From Ambrosia x helenae (taxonomy: Eukaryota > Streptophyta > Magnoliopsida > Asterales > Asteraceae): a DNA stretch of 64,000 nucleotides. The DNA lies in contig CM061229.1 of assembly GCA_030844895.1 (NCBI GenBank), positions 104,902,975 to 104,966,974 of the forward strand, in the 5' to 3' direction. The notes below the pieces were generated by a model. It was not told the DNA's origin. It saw only the letters and a list, made by a program, of their open reading frames with translations, and did no database searches. Position 1 is the stretch's first letter, and the number at the start of each line of letters is the position of its first letter. This document shows, piece by piece, positions 11,491 through 21,026 of this stretch. Made by a program: the position numbers and the translations under genes.

Positions 11491-12957
11491 CATACCCTGT
11501 TTAAATAAATATAGTAGGAAAAGTGTTTAGCAATTCATGTGCGGTACCATTTGCAATTATGTAATAAGTAATATCCGTTCAAAACCAAACCTGAGAATAA
11601 TGACTAACACATGACTAACTAACTGAATAATGAATTAACAAGACAATGACCAAGATTCTCTCAACAGAGTCTCAAGGGGTATACCATAGTACTATTCATT
11701 GAAAAGCTAGGCCGCCCAGCGGTTAATGATTTTGACAAGTCATAGACACACCAATTAACATAAAGCAAACACACATGAGAATTGCATTAAGTATAAGAAA
11801 TTGAAACTTGATTAATATATAAGTACATGAGTCACCCCAAAGTAGTAAAATGGTAAAAAGGGGAAAGATATACTCACCTTGATAAGCTAGCAAAAGTTCA
11901 CACAAAAGTTGATGTTGAACTTGCAATGAATTGACGAGAATCAAAGAATTATGCATGAACCTAATTAAGGAGTGATATTTTAGTATCTATAGTTATAGTG
12001 TTTGTATAATGTATATCAATTTTGATTTATCTATTTTTAAGCCATTCGTTTTACTTTATAGTATTATATATATTCGAATTCACAACCCAAAAATTGTAGC
12101 GTAATAGTGAACCAAAAACAATAAAAGACAATCTAACTTGATTCGTGTATAACGAAAAATATTATTGAAGTTCATATTAAATTTAATGAAAATAGCTTGT
12201 ATTTTGTTCCATTTAGAATTGTTGACGATTTCCATTTACAGATTAAATGACTAGTTCCCAAAAGTTATTTATATGTTAACAACGTAATATTGTTTTAATA
12301 CTCTCATAAGTTTTCAAAATGCTTCAATAAATATACTAGTCAACTAAATTAGTATAGGCATGAGGTGATATACAATTTAACATGTAACGCCAATTTATAG
12401 AATTTACATACATATGTTCTATTTTATAAATAATAATTTAATATGATAATCTTCATATTATTTTATACGTAAAAGTATTTGGCAAGAAACTCTATTAAAC
12501 GGTATGTTAGTATGATGAAAATAGATTGGCAGAAAATAAAAATCTAAATATTAACCCTTTAGTTAAGTTTGACAAGGAAGAATAATAATAATATTAATAA
12601 TAATAATAATTTGTGGAAAACGTTAGAATTGCCATTTTATCCATTTAATATTAACCCTTTAGTTAAGTTTGACCTCAAAGATCCCTAGTAACAAAATGTG
12701 CAGTTAATAACCATGATGGTTTAGTTAAATTTTAAATGTATTATATTTCTTTAGGAAGTAACATATTAACTCGGTATTTAATATTTTTAATCCTTTTGAA
12801 TTTTTCGGGTTTACACTTCTACTTATAAAAATTATAAGTTTTCTTAAATTGCGACTTTTGGTCCTTTTAAACTATGAGAGTTAAAAATGAAAATTTTAAA
12901 ATAGTTGAGGGGCCAACTTTGTACATATATGAAATGTGGAGGGTGCAAGTTGTCACA
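11491..12957 (-). repeat. Family-A LTR, second segment
   Basis: Continues the LTR broken at 3777 (CATAC duplicated at 11491-11495). Up to about 11945 it aligns with the start of the LARD LTRs (compare 50830-51290), then passes through 0.6 kb of AT-rich sequence. From 12566 to the tip TGTCACA (12951-12957) it matches 555-947. A 25-bp segment around 12550-12572 is repeated at 12647-12672, marking a small internal duplication. No coding sequence. Confidence 0.8.
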
Positions 12958-15930
12958 GTCTCCCCTACTTTAGAAAATTTCGTCTCGAAATTTCCTTCAA
13001 GTGAAGGTTACTATGAAGCAAAAGGTGTTGTTAAAGCTAAGTAGGTTTTAAAGGTAATTTCATCATTTATGATTTGACAATATTTAAAATAGTTATGTAA
13101 TGTCTAACGTAAAAGTTTCAAATTCTTTTGACAGTCAACCTAAAGTTAAAAAGTTGAGAGTTTAAATGTGAAGGCTTTGGGAATGTGTAACTGGTGAGGG
13201 GCAAAGGCACTAATGAAGGTAGTCTCCCCTACTTTAGAAAGATTTCTGACCGAACTTTACTAAGGATATGCAATAGGATTGCGACTAACAGAAAGTGTAA
13301 GAGTATACAAGGTTTATGTTTTTTTTTTTATAGAGATGGTCAAAAGAAAGGCTCCAAGGAAACTAATTGAAGCTTATGTAAAATGTTCTTATCGAAAATG
13401 CTAGCTATTAGTCAATGATCTAATGAAGTGATAGTAATGGGTAGGTTCTTGGTCAGACTCCTAGTCCGCTCCTGCATTATCGTTTATGCTTATATATAGG
13501 GTGTACCGCAGCTAACCCACCACACTCCTGATACTTTGGACTCGTACCGATTGTCTACCAACATCCTAAATAGAATTACACACCACCCTCATGTACCTGT
13601 AAACCCATGATTGCGTTCCGGACCGTAATCATCGATTTACCTTACACTAGGGTGTTATGCTTTTCCATAACTCTATCCTAAGTAATACTAGAAACAAATG
13701 TGTGCAATCAGGATATGCTAAGTAATTGATACTGCAATGGAACAATGACATGGTTAGAGGTCCTTCCCTTTCGGGTTTACCCTTTAACCGTAATGAGAGT
13801 AATAGGTAAGTAATAGACATGGTTAGAGGTTCTTCCCTTTCGGGTTCACCTTTAACAGGTAAATTTCTGTTCACATCGTTGGGCTCTAAACACCCATATT
13901 GATAAACTCCGAGAGTTACACCGTTCCCCTCGGATTAAAGAAATACTCTTATCCGAGTCGTACGTGGGCACTGGCTTAGAGATCATACGAGTTATCAAGT
14001 TTATAAGTAGCATTTATTGTCAATTGATAGTATGTTTATGTAAGCAAGTTTATAAGTATGACGAGTATGGTTTAGATATTGATATAGCAATTAGTTCACA
14101 TTCAAACAAGCATGCATCCAAGTGTTGTGATCATACTAGATAAATGACTCTCATGTAAAAGACAAAAATTCCAATACTTGAATCAAAAGCATCAATACAT
14201 AGAATTTTAAATGCAAAATAACATTCAAACGGTGGAACTTGTCGTTAAGTAGCTGGAGGGTCCCTAGCAGGGTTATTTGGAGCAGCAAGGGCGTTTGCAG
14301 CAGGAATTCGACAAACATTCGCAAGATGCCCATACCTTTGACAATTGGAACACTGACGGCAGGGCACTTGGGTTGGGTGGTGATACTGACAGGTGTCACA
14401 CTTAGGTTGGTTCCCGTTATATTGTTTCTTGTTGGGTGGGACAGTGGCATCTATTGCAAAATTCCTGACCTTGCGCCTTCCATTGGTTGAGGCCTCAGTT
14501 TTAATTTCAACGGCAGGTTGGGGAGTATCCTTCGCAACAGTTTTCTTTTCCCCTTTTCGAGTCAGGGTTCCTGCCTTCACATGGTTATCTGTTAGGGTGG
14601 CTGCCAAACGCTTTGCTTCCTCCAGAGTAGCAGGGTTTCTTCCCCATACCGTGTCCTGAATCTGCATGGGTAAGCCACCAATGTATTTTTCGATCGCAAT
14701 AGGCAAGGGGGTGACCTTGTGTGGTAGCAGTAGACTAAGTTCGTGAAAACGAGTGTTGTAGGCAAGGTTTTCTCCACTGTCCTCAGCAAGATCATGAAAT
14801 TCATCTTCTAACTTTTTGATTTCATTACGAGGGCAGAACTCCGCCTTCATAACATCTTTAGCTTGTTCCCAGGTCAAGGCCAGTGCGACTTCAGCTCCAC
14901 GGGTGCGTTTTTCCTCATTCCACCAAGTGAGTGCTCGTTTGTGAAGAACACTCATGGCATAGCAGAACTTAAAGTTATCGGTACACTCACTGTTAATGAA
15001 GGTATTCTCAATACCCTCGAACCATTGCAGAAGACCCGTTGCTCCTTCATCTCCACTGAACTTAGGGGGATTACAGGTATTAAAGTGTTTGAGAGTGCAG
15101 GCTGGGAGACCATTCCCGTTCCCATTGTGGTTTCCATTGCCGTTTCCATGTCCATTTCCATTCATCTGAATGACTTGAGCCACCAAGTTAGGAACCAGAG
15201 TCGCTATTTGTTGCGCCATTTGTTGGGAAATGATCGCAGCTAGTTGGGCATCGACACCATTGTTGTTGCTGTGGTTGTTATGGTTGTCGTGGTTGTTATT
15301 GTTGCTATTTCCTTCCTCATGATTACCACCACTGTTATTGCGAGTGCTGCGACGTGGAGGCATGATCTGTAAGAGACACAATGAATATTCAATGAGATAT
15401 GGAATGAAAGACAATGAGGTAATATAAGGAATGTAATCATTCATCCATTAATTAAAATGAATAAACGAAAACGTTGACTTATCAAATATTCTAGATTCTA
15501 ATAACATAGTGAAGACATTCTTTAGCCTATAAGTGAACACTCATCCCGAGAATTCCCAGGTAGGCATCTGGGTCCCTTGTCTGATTGGGATATATGCGCA
15601 ATGCCAGCCTAGACAGAAGACTCAGAATACAGGCGTTCACCCTTCCAGATTGCACGTGTTCGTTATTAAAATTCTAGAACTTTGACGAGATCCCAAGTGG
15701 TTCAGGCTAAGCCTGGGAATTTTGTCCTATTAGTCTAAGAGTAGGTCCGGTGATGGAGAGCAACCTTCTTGTAAGGATTAAAGTAGGGATAAGAAGTAGG
15801 AGGGAGATAGAGAATAGGAATAAGTAGAGAAGCAAGTAAGAGAAACAAGTACTGGTTAAATCCTATGGTTATAGACTAGATTATTTTTCTAATAACCTAA
15901 TTCCCTATAACCAAGGCTCTAATACCAATA
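12958..15930 (-). mobile_element. Gag-only LTR element, internal region (TR-GAG type)
   Basis: PPT at 12958-12972, second PPT copy near 13222, intact gag at 14245-15363, degenerate PBS at 15915-15928 (minus, one change from the consensus) and LTR start at 15931. There is no protease, RT, RNase H or integrase between gag and the PPT. The 3' kilobase (12958-13985) is nearly identical to A1's. This is the structure described for terminal-repeat retrotransposons with GAG domain in plants. Its flanking LTRs differ in family, which marks it as a recombinant. Confidence 0.82.
14245..15363 (-). CDS. gag: Intact Ty3/gypsy-like Gag (nucleocapsid) protein
   Basis: A 372-residue capsid/nucleocapsid protein of an LTR retrotransposon, expected to form cytoplasmic particles and bind element RNA. 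After the start, residues about 1-85 are low complexity (Asn, His, Gly). Residues about 90-250 form a retrotransposon gag core, with the ALTWWNEEKR, EFCPRNEIKKLE and RFHELSLL signatures seen in gypsy Gag proteins. The C-terminal part has an atypical Cys/His cluster (CDTCQYHHPTQVPC) followed by a classical CCHC zinc knuckle (CSNCQRYGHLANVC). The start is placed at the ATG aligned with the relic at 30591; the ORF stays open 27 codons upstream, but that stretch is not conserved. No pol follows. The ORF has no stops or frameshifts, unusual for an orphan gag, so it may still supply Gag in trans. Confidence 0.88.
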   Translation of the reverse strand: MPPRRSTRNNSGGNHEEGNSNNNNHDNHNNHSNNNGVDAQLAAIISQQMAQQIATLVPNLVAQVIQMNGNGHGNGNGNHNGNGNGLPACTLKHFNTCNPPKFSGDEGATGLLQWFEGIENTFINSECTDNFKFCYAMSVLHKRALTWWNEEKRTRGAEVALALTWEQAKDVMKAEFCPRNEIKKLEDEFHDLAEDSGENLAYNTRFHELSLLLPHKVTPLPIAIEKYIGGLPMQIQDTVWGRNPATLEEAKRLAATLTDNHVKAGTLTRKGEKKTVAKDTPQPAVEIKTEASTNGRRKVRNFAIDATVPPNKKQYNGNQPKCDTCQYHHPTQVPCRQCSNCQRYGHLANVCRIPAANALAAPNNPARDPPAT

Positions 15931-17445
15931 TGTAACACCCCAACCGATGGCGGAAACATCGAGGTGTCACGTAAGAATGATTGTTCAGTAGCTCATGGTA
16001 ATACATATGTTTAAATATTCCTTTATTTCCTTACAATATTGAATTATATTAAAGTATTGAATGAAATCTAATACATCAATCAAACAATCGAACTTAAAAC
16101 TTCATATAACTCCTCATGCTAGCTTTAGACTTCAAGCATCAATATTTCCTGTTGAGTTTGGAAAAGATGGGGGGTCAACTAGAAGTTGGTGAGAATACAT
16201 AAGTCATGTAAAGCAATTATGTTTAAGAATAAAAGTTTAGCAATTCAAATGTCTATTGTAAGTTTAAGTCTACATGAATAAACATGAAGTGTTGAATGCA
16301 CATAATCAAACCTCCGACTAGTTTAGGTCCATCCCGTCATCCACGGTTCACCTTAATATCATGTTGGAACGATAACAATCACCCGCGCTCCCCATAAAAG
16401 ATGGTCAACGAATCTAGGTGGGATTGTCAATCCAATAGATCTATTATTGAGTATCGCCGGCTTGGCCATAGCTAATGATTATGTATGTTGAAGTTTAAGT
16501 CTAACTGTTGTTGTTGTCTAAATCATGAGGCATTAAAGTTTACAACTAGACATGTATGTAGAATTGCTTAAGTATAATGTTGCAAGTATAAAGAATTGCA
16601 TAAACATGGTTACGTAAACTCACCTTAGCAAAGTATTAAGTCTCGAGAAATAGAATATGTGTAGCCCCAAAGTTGCCAAGTATTACCCTATGTATAAGGT
16701 AACAAATAAGTCTAAGTCTTTCTAGTCTACAAGTATTTTCTAGGGTTTCGAATTGGGATAAGTATTCGTTTGATTAATAAATAAAACGTTTAATAAATAA
16801 GAGAAATTCGATAAATAAATAAACAAAAGTCTTTTTGTAAATTTTAGATTAAAGATGGTCACATTATAAAGTTTTAAGTATGCAAATAATTTTTATAAAA
16901 TTATTTTCCTAAAAATAGAATATTTAATCTATTTATTTCAAATTGTCAAAATATAACTTTAATATCTAAAAATATTAAAATTAAAGAATTTTTAAATTAA
17001 AAATTGTATTTCTGTTCTAAATGGACAGAAATAATTAATATAAAATTTTGGTGCAAAAATATTGAAAAATGAATTTATTATGATTTATTTATGATTAAAA
17101 CTAACAAAAAATGATTAAAAATATTAAATAGATGATTTTTCAGAAATAAAAATCATTTTAGAAATGTTTAATGTTATATAAACTCAGAATAATTTTTGTG
17201 GGAATTTATATAATCGTTTTGATATTTATATAGAATTTTATAATTAAAATAGAATAAACTTGAAATATTTATTATATATATTAAATAAATAATTTTTGGA
17301 AAACTAAAAATTGTATGTTAAGTTTTATCATAAGACGGACTTAAAATAAATTTTATAGAATTTACAAACCTCATTTGGTATTTTAAACATAATTTAAGAG
17401 TTTTATCTATAAAAAAAATGAAAAAGAAAAGAAAGAAAGCAAAAA

Positions 17446-17526
17446 GGTTGTGTGTGGGATTCGAACCCAGGCCCGAGGCCGGTTCAATCCTTAACATACC
17501 CCATGGCACCAACTGATCTACAAGCC
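17446..17526 (-). other. tRNA-like module in gag-element LTR
   Basis: Minus strand: A-box-like TAGATCAGTTGGT (17508-17520), B box GGGTTCGAATCCC (within 17456-17469) in a T-arm-like stem, then TTTTT directly after (17441-17445). Best tRNA resemblance of the set, but the body is longer than a normal tRNA, so I call it tRNA-like rather than a tRNA gene. Confidence 0.5.
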
Positions 17527-18169
17527 TATTTGGTGTTTGTCTTGTTTTCGAAAAGATTTTAAATACAAACGAGTAGGTGTCATCTTCCCCAATCCCATAC
17601 CCACTAACCCTAGCTTCTACAATTAGTTAAATCACCAACCAATAACCCCAGAAATCATAGGGTTATTGGTCGGCCTATAACGACTAACGAAACCATGTAA
17701 TAAATTGTCACTTACAAAAGGTTGTTGAGCTCGATAACGTTGGTCAACAGAAAAGTCAACTGCGAATGGTTTGAGTATAATAACAGAGATTTAGAGATAA
17801 TTGGGAATAGGGGTTTTGTTTTCGGCACAAGGAGATGGTTCGGGACGTCTTAATTTATACTACGAATACTGAATTGGAAGGTTTTGAATGCTTGACCATC
17901 ACATGGTCAAGCTTGTTGTCGCCGAGCCAATTAAGGCCTGATTGAGCGTAATTCCAGGTCGAGATTGACGCAGGGTGACGTGTTGGTCAAAGCCGAGTCA
18001 TGTAATTCGAGTATGGTTTCCATATTAGTCTCAATTACGTAGTCAACGTAGTGATCAAAGCAAGGGAAAAAAATGAAGTCAGGGCCTGTGTTTCGAGTAG
18101 CAGACAAGGAAGAAGGGAAATGAAATTGGGTTTAAATGTTTTAGTGCTTCTGATTCATCACCAATTGCC

Positions 18170-18252
18170 TATGTGGCTCAGTGGTGCTGTTGTTGCTTGT
18201 AGTGTTCGAACCGGAACCAGACTCGGGTTCGAGTCTGGTTGGTTTATTATTA
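18170..18252 (+). other. Second, opposite-strand tRNA-like module in the same LTR
   Basis: Plus strand: A-box-like TGGCTCAGTGGTG (18173-18185), B-box-like CGGGTTCGAGTCTG (18224-18237), T-run at 18253-18259. It is antisense to the element. It could be a separate retroposed tRNA relic. Confidence 0.4.
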
Positions 18253-18416
18253 TTTTTTTAACAGATAGAAGGGAGTTGGGCCGGGTCTTGGTTTGGGCTG
18301 TGGCTTGAGCTCCGAATAAAAAACAAAAACAGTTGGGTTTGGGCTTCACTGAGGGGTTTCAAGGGATTGGGTTATGTATGGTTTGTTTCTTTTGTTAAAA
18401 GGAAAGACTAACAATA

Positions 18417-18425
18417 TTATTATTA

Positions 18426-18490
<65 letters not shown>
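18417..18490. repeat. (TTA)n / (TA)n microsatellite
   Basis: Over twenty ATT units followed by TATATATATA near the outer end of the LTR. A simple repeat. Confidence 0.95.
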
Positions 18491-18606
18491 TAAGTTGTGT
18501 GGTAGGAAAATAAAAACTTAGCCACATTAGTATAAAATTAATGATAAAGGTATAAAGTAAGGGCTTTTACGTATTAGAATTTGGGGAAAAATTTTACGAT
18601 GTTACA

Positions 18607-18880
18607 CTTTAAGGTAAAACACTAAGCTAATTCATGGTGTTTAATATCAATCAATAGGCATGGCTAGCCCTAACATGAGCCTAAAATACCATCCTAATTA
18701 CCGTGTTCACCATTTATATTTGAAAAAAAATGCCAAAATAAGCAGTCCAAAAGACAACAAGGTAACAAACAACCTATTATAATAACCTTGTACTACGTAA
18801 CGCCCAATGAAAATCGTTATCTTCACCCTCTCCTAGACATCCTAAGGTCGTCGATGCTACCAAAGTATCGGTATTCTCCA
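18607..18880. other. Intergenic: flank between LTR end and small gene
   Basis: Non-repetitive sequence upstream of the TATA box of the small gene. I see no ORF, RNA gene or transposon end. It is likely the promoter-proximal region of that gene, brought within 0.3 kb of an LTR. Confidence 0.4.
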
Positions 18881-18885
18881 TATTC

Positions 18886-18893
18886 TATAAAAG
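18886..18893 (+). promoter_or_regulatory. TATA box of the small cysteine-rich gene
   Basis: TATAAAAG lies 49 bp before the ATG at 18935, leaving room for a start site near 18917 and a leader of about 18 nt. Confidence 0.65.
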
Positions 18894-18934
18894 AAATAAC
18901 ACGCTAAGAGTCAGCTACACACAAACTCATCAAA

Positions 18935-19264
18935 ATGTGTTTCAAGGTGGAGTGCAAAAAATGTGGAAACTTCGGTTGGGGAGGTTGTGGGGAGCATCTC
19001 AAACCACTATATGCGAGCATAGAAAAGGGTAAGCATTGTATGTGCCGTTCATGGCCCGGGGTTGTCATTCCTTCGACTAATAAGTCATCTTCCTCAACCA
19101 CAACCACCAGTGTCACTTGTTCTGATAAGACTTCTTCCTCAACCACTATCACTGGTACTGATACTATTACTATTTTTTTATATATTTACTACTACAATTA
19201 CTATTACTATTGTAAACACAATAATAATCGAATAACGAATTTAATGTCTTATTTGGCAGGATAA
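18935..19264 (+). CDS. Small conserved plant protein (CxxC...WGGCG...HCxCRxWPGV motif)
   Basis: The first ~47 residues carry a motif I recognise from small uncharacterised plant proteins: C-x2-C, then WGGCG, H, Y, I, and HCMCRSWPGV. The cysteine/histidine spacing suggests metal binding, but no function is established that I can name. A Ser/Thr-rich tail follows. Unspliced, the ORF is 109 aa. A good intron is visible at 19155-19259 (donor GGTACTGA, acceptor TTTGGCAG). It is 105 nt, divisible by three, so splicing gives a 74-codon protein ending at the same stop (19262-19264) and removes a Tyr-rich hydrophobic stretch that looks non-coding. I favour the spliced form. A TATA box upstream and the intact frame argue for a live gene in an otherwise transposon-dominated region. 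Confidence 0.72.
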   Translation: MCFKVECKKCGNFGWGGCGEHLKPLYASIEKGKHCMCRSWPGVVIPSTNKSSSSTTTTSVTCSDKTSSSTTITGTDTITIFLYIYYYNYYYYCKHNNNRITNLMSYLAG

Positions 19265-19640
19265 GATGATGTTTACGGAATATAAATGGTGAGGAGCAGG
19301 TGGTATGTTGGAAGGTTGTGTACTTTTTAATAATTAAAGAATAATTGTTGGATACCATCGTATCCTTTTACACAAATTATGGTTGAAAAAGTAGTTTGGA
19401 ATATAATTAGTTGGTAATAATTAAATAAAAAAGTGACATTGAATAATGCCGTTGTCTTGGGAGCGTTTAGAGTTAAATATTGTATTCTGCAGGGTGCCCC
19501 TTACTATAAGCATCTTTGATCTTACTTTTGTGTCCAAAAACATCGTGATCGAGGCTTTAATTTGTCCTGGTTTATGTTCTTGTCTTCATCATCCTACAAT
19601 TATTTGTTGATGGTTTTTCCAACTTATTTCAAGTGATAGA
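19265..19640. other. 3' flank of small gene
   Basis: No gene seen. It contains the first copy (about 19564-19621) of a ~55-bp direct repeat that recurs at 23409-23466 beyond the Harbinger cluster. Confidence 0.4.
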
Positions 19641-19660
19641 CCAAGGGTGTGCGTGATGGA

Positions 19661-19682
19661 CACCCCCCCCCCCCCCCCCCCC
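19661..19682. repeat. Homopolymer C tract
   Basis: About 22 consecutive C, rare in AT-rich plant DNA, at the left edge of the Harbinger ORF1 relic. Its length is prone to sequencing error. Confidence 0.9.
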
Positions 19683-19699
19683 TCCATTTTTTGTTAATT

Positions 19700-20445
19700 A
19701 AAATAAAAATGAATAGATAAAAGTAAAATTAAAATGAATACTAAAATTAATAAACCTAAACTTACATTAAAAAAAAAACCTACACTTAAGAAAAAAAATA
19801 ACTTAAAATGATACAAGATTGCTTAAAATTAAAAAAAAAATTAGGAACTCCATTTTCTTGCGATCTTATCTTTAATTTTTTTTTTTTCTTTTTTCTTTTT
19901 TTTTTTGCAAAATGTGACGGTCTTCTTCCTGATACATGTTGATGTCGGTTGTCATTATCTTCCTTTCCTCTAATTGTGTCGCTTTTTCTTTCAACCTAAG
20001 TTTTCATCGACTTCGTGTTTCTTCACTCTTACCTTTTCGGATTAGGTCTCACTAAAGGTTTGAGTTAATGCTTTCAATTCGGTCATTAAATGATCCAGCT
20101 TCGAACTACCCCTGCTCCCTGGTGCAACTTGTTTTTTTGCAGCCGCTTCCCTTTGGCTTTGTCCCTTCCTATGGGATGTTACTCCTCTGGAATTGCATCA
20201 TCGTCAAACTCCGGCTCATCATTGATAATTATTTGAAAATGACCGATCGAGCCTCCCACGCTGTAACTTCCACACTCCAAACTTTTAGACCATTTAGTGT
20301 TTGCAGCCTCGTTTGGAACCGGCGCCCACTTGCTAGATTTCTTCAAGACATTTGTGATGACCAATTCGGATCGAGTGGTGGAGTGTAGCCGGGTGACGAG
20401 AACGGGGTTGGATTAGGGTTGTTTTCGTTGTATGGATCCATGACT
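19700..20445 (-). pseudogene. PIF/Harbinger ORF1 (Myb/SANT-type) relic
   Basis: On the minus strand from about 20441 the reading starts MDPYNENNPNP, the usual opening of plant Harbinger ORF1 proteins. It then jumps, with a frame change, to a C-terminal NAM-associated-like part (20179-20364) with SKWAPVPNEAANTKWSKS, GSYSVGGS and an acidic EPEFDDD stretch, followed after a stop by PIGRDKAKGKR. The SANT/Myb DNA-binding domain between these parts is missing, so this is an internally deleted, frameshifted remnant. In intact elements ORF1 works with the ORF2 transposase. It lies 0.3 kb left of the ORF2 element but outside that element's TIRs, so it is probably a separate deleted copy. Element ends are only tentative. 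Confidence 0.6.
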
Positions 20446-21026
20446 TTTTTTTTAAAGGTTTGAGGTGATTTTTATAAAGATTTGAGAGATTTAGGATGAG
20501 TTGGTGTAAAAAAAAAAATGTGTATTTATAGTTGTTAAAGATTAAATATATTTTTTTTAAATTAGCCGCTTTGGAACGACATGATTCCTAACTGTCAAGG
20601 AGCATCACCCCATCTCATCCTTAACAAAAGTGATGTGACGCACCGAAGGGAGGGTGTTGTCGGCCCGACTAACCAAAACGGGTCGAGCCCCACACCCACA
20701 GCCTTAGTTAGACCATGTGTAGTGGGGGACTTTATTTATAAAGCCCCCCTTCTTGATTGGTCCACGTGGCAGCTGAGTCAGCATGGAGAGAGAAAGTGAA
20801 AAATGGATGTCGTGGTAGGGGCTTTATTTATAAAGCCTCTGTTTCTGATTGGTTGTTTATTTTATTATTTTTTTAATCTTTTAACTTAAAATAATTAAAA
20901 TAAAAGACAAATGAATATAAAAAAATTACAAATATATTAAAACACACAACTAATATTAATTATATTAAAAAAAATTACAAATAATATTAAAAAACACACA
21001 AATAATATATAAAACCACAAATAATA

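Larger units (their letters stand above)
15931..18606 (-). repeat. Family-B-type long LTR of the gag element
   Basis: Starts TGTAACACCCC after the PBS and ends GATGTTACA at 18606. The end region (18520-18606) matches, in reverse complement, the start of the plus-strand family-B LTRs at 28607, 31563, 36902 and 39577, but this LTR is twice as long (2676 bp). It does not match the LTR at the other end of the gag element except over the first ~50 bp. It contains two tRNA-like modules (17446-17526 minus, 18170-18252 plus) and a (TTA)n run (18417-18483). No protein gene. Confidence 0.8.

Noticed and set aside
17446..17526. Calling the LTR modules functional tRNA genes
   Set aside because: Bodies do not give a convincing anticodon arm or acceptor stem by eye; only the A box, B box and T-arm stem are tRNA-like.
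19642..20707. TIRs for a separate Harbinger ORF1 element (AAGGGTGTGCGTG against AAGGCTGTGGGTG)
   Set aside because: Partial similarity only and no matching target duplication; reported just as an ORF1 relic.
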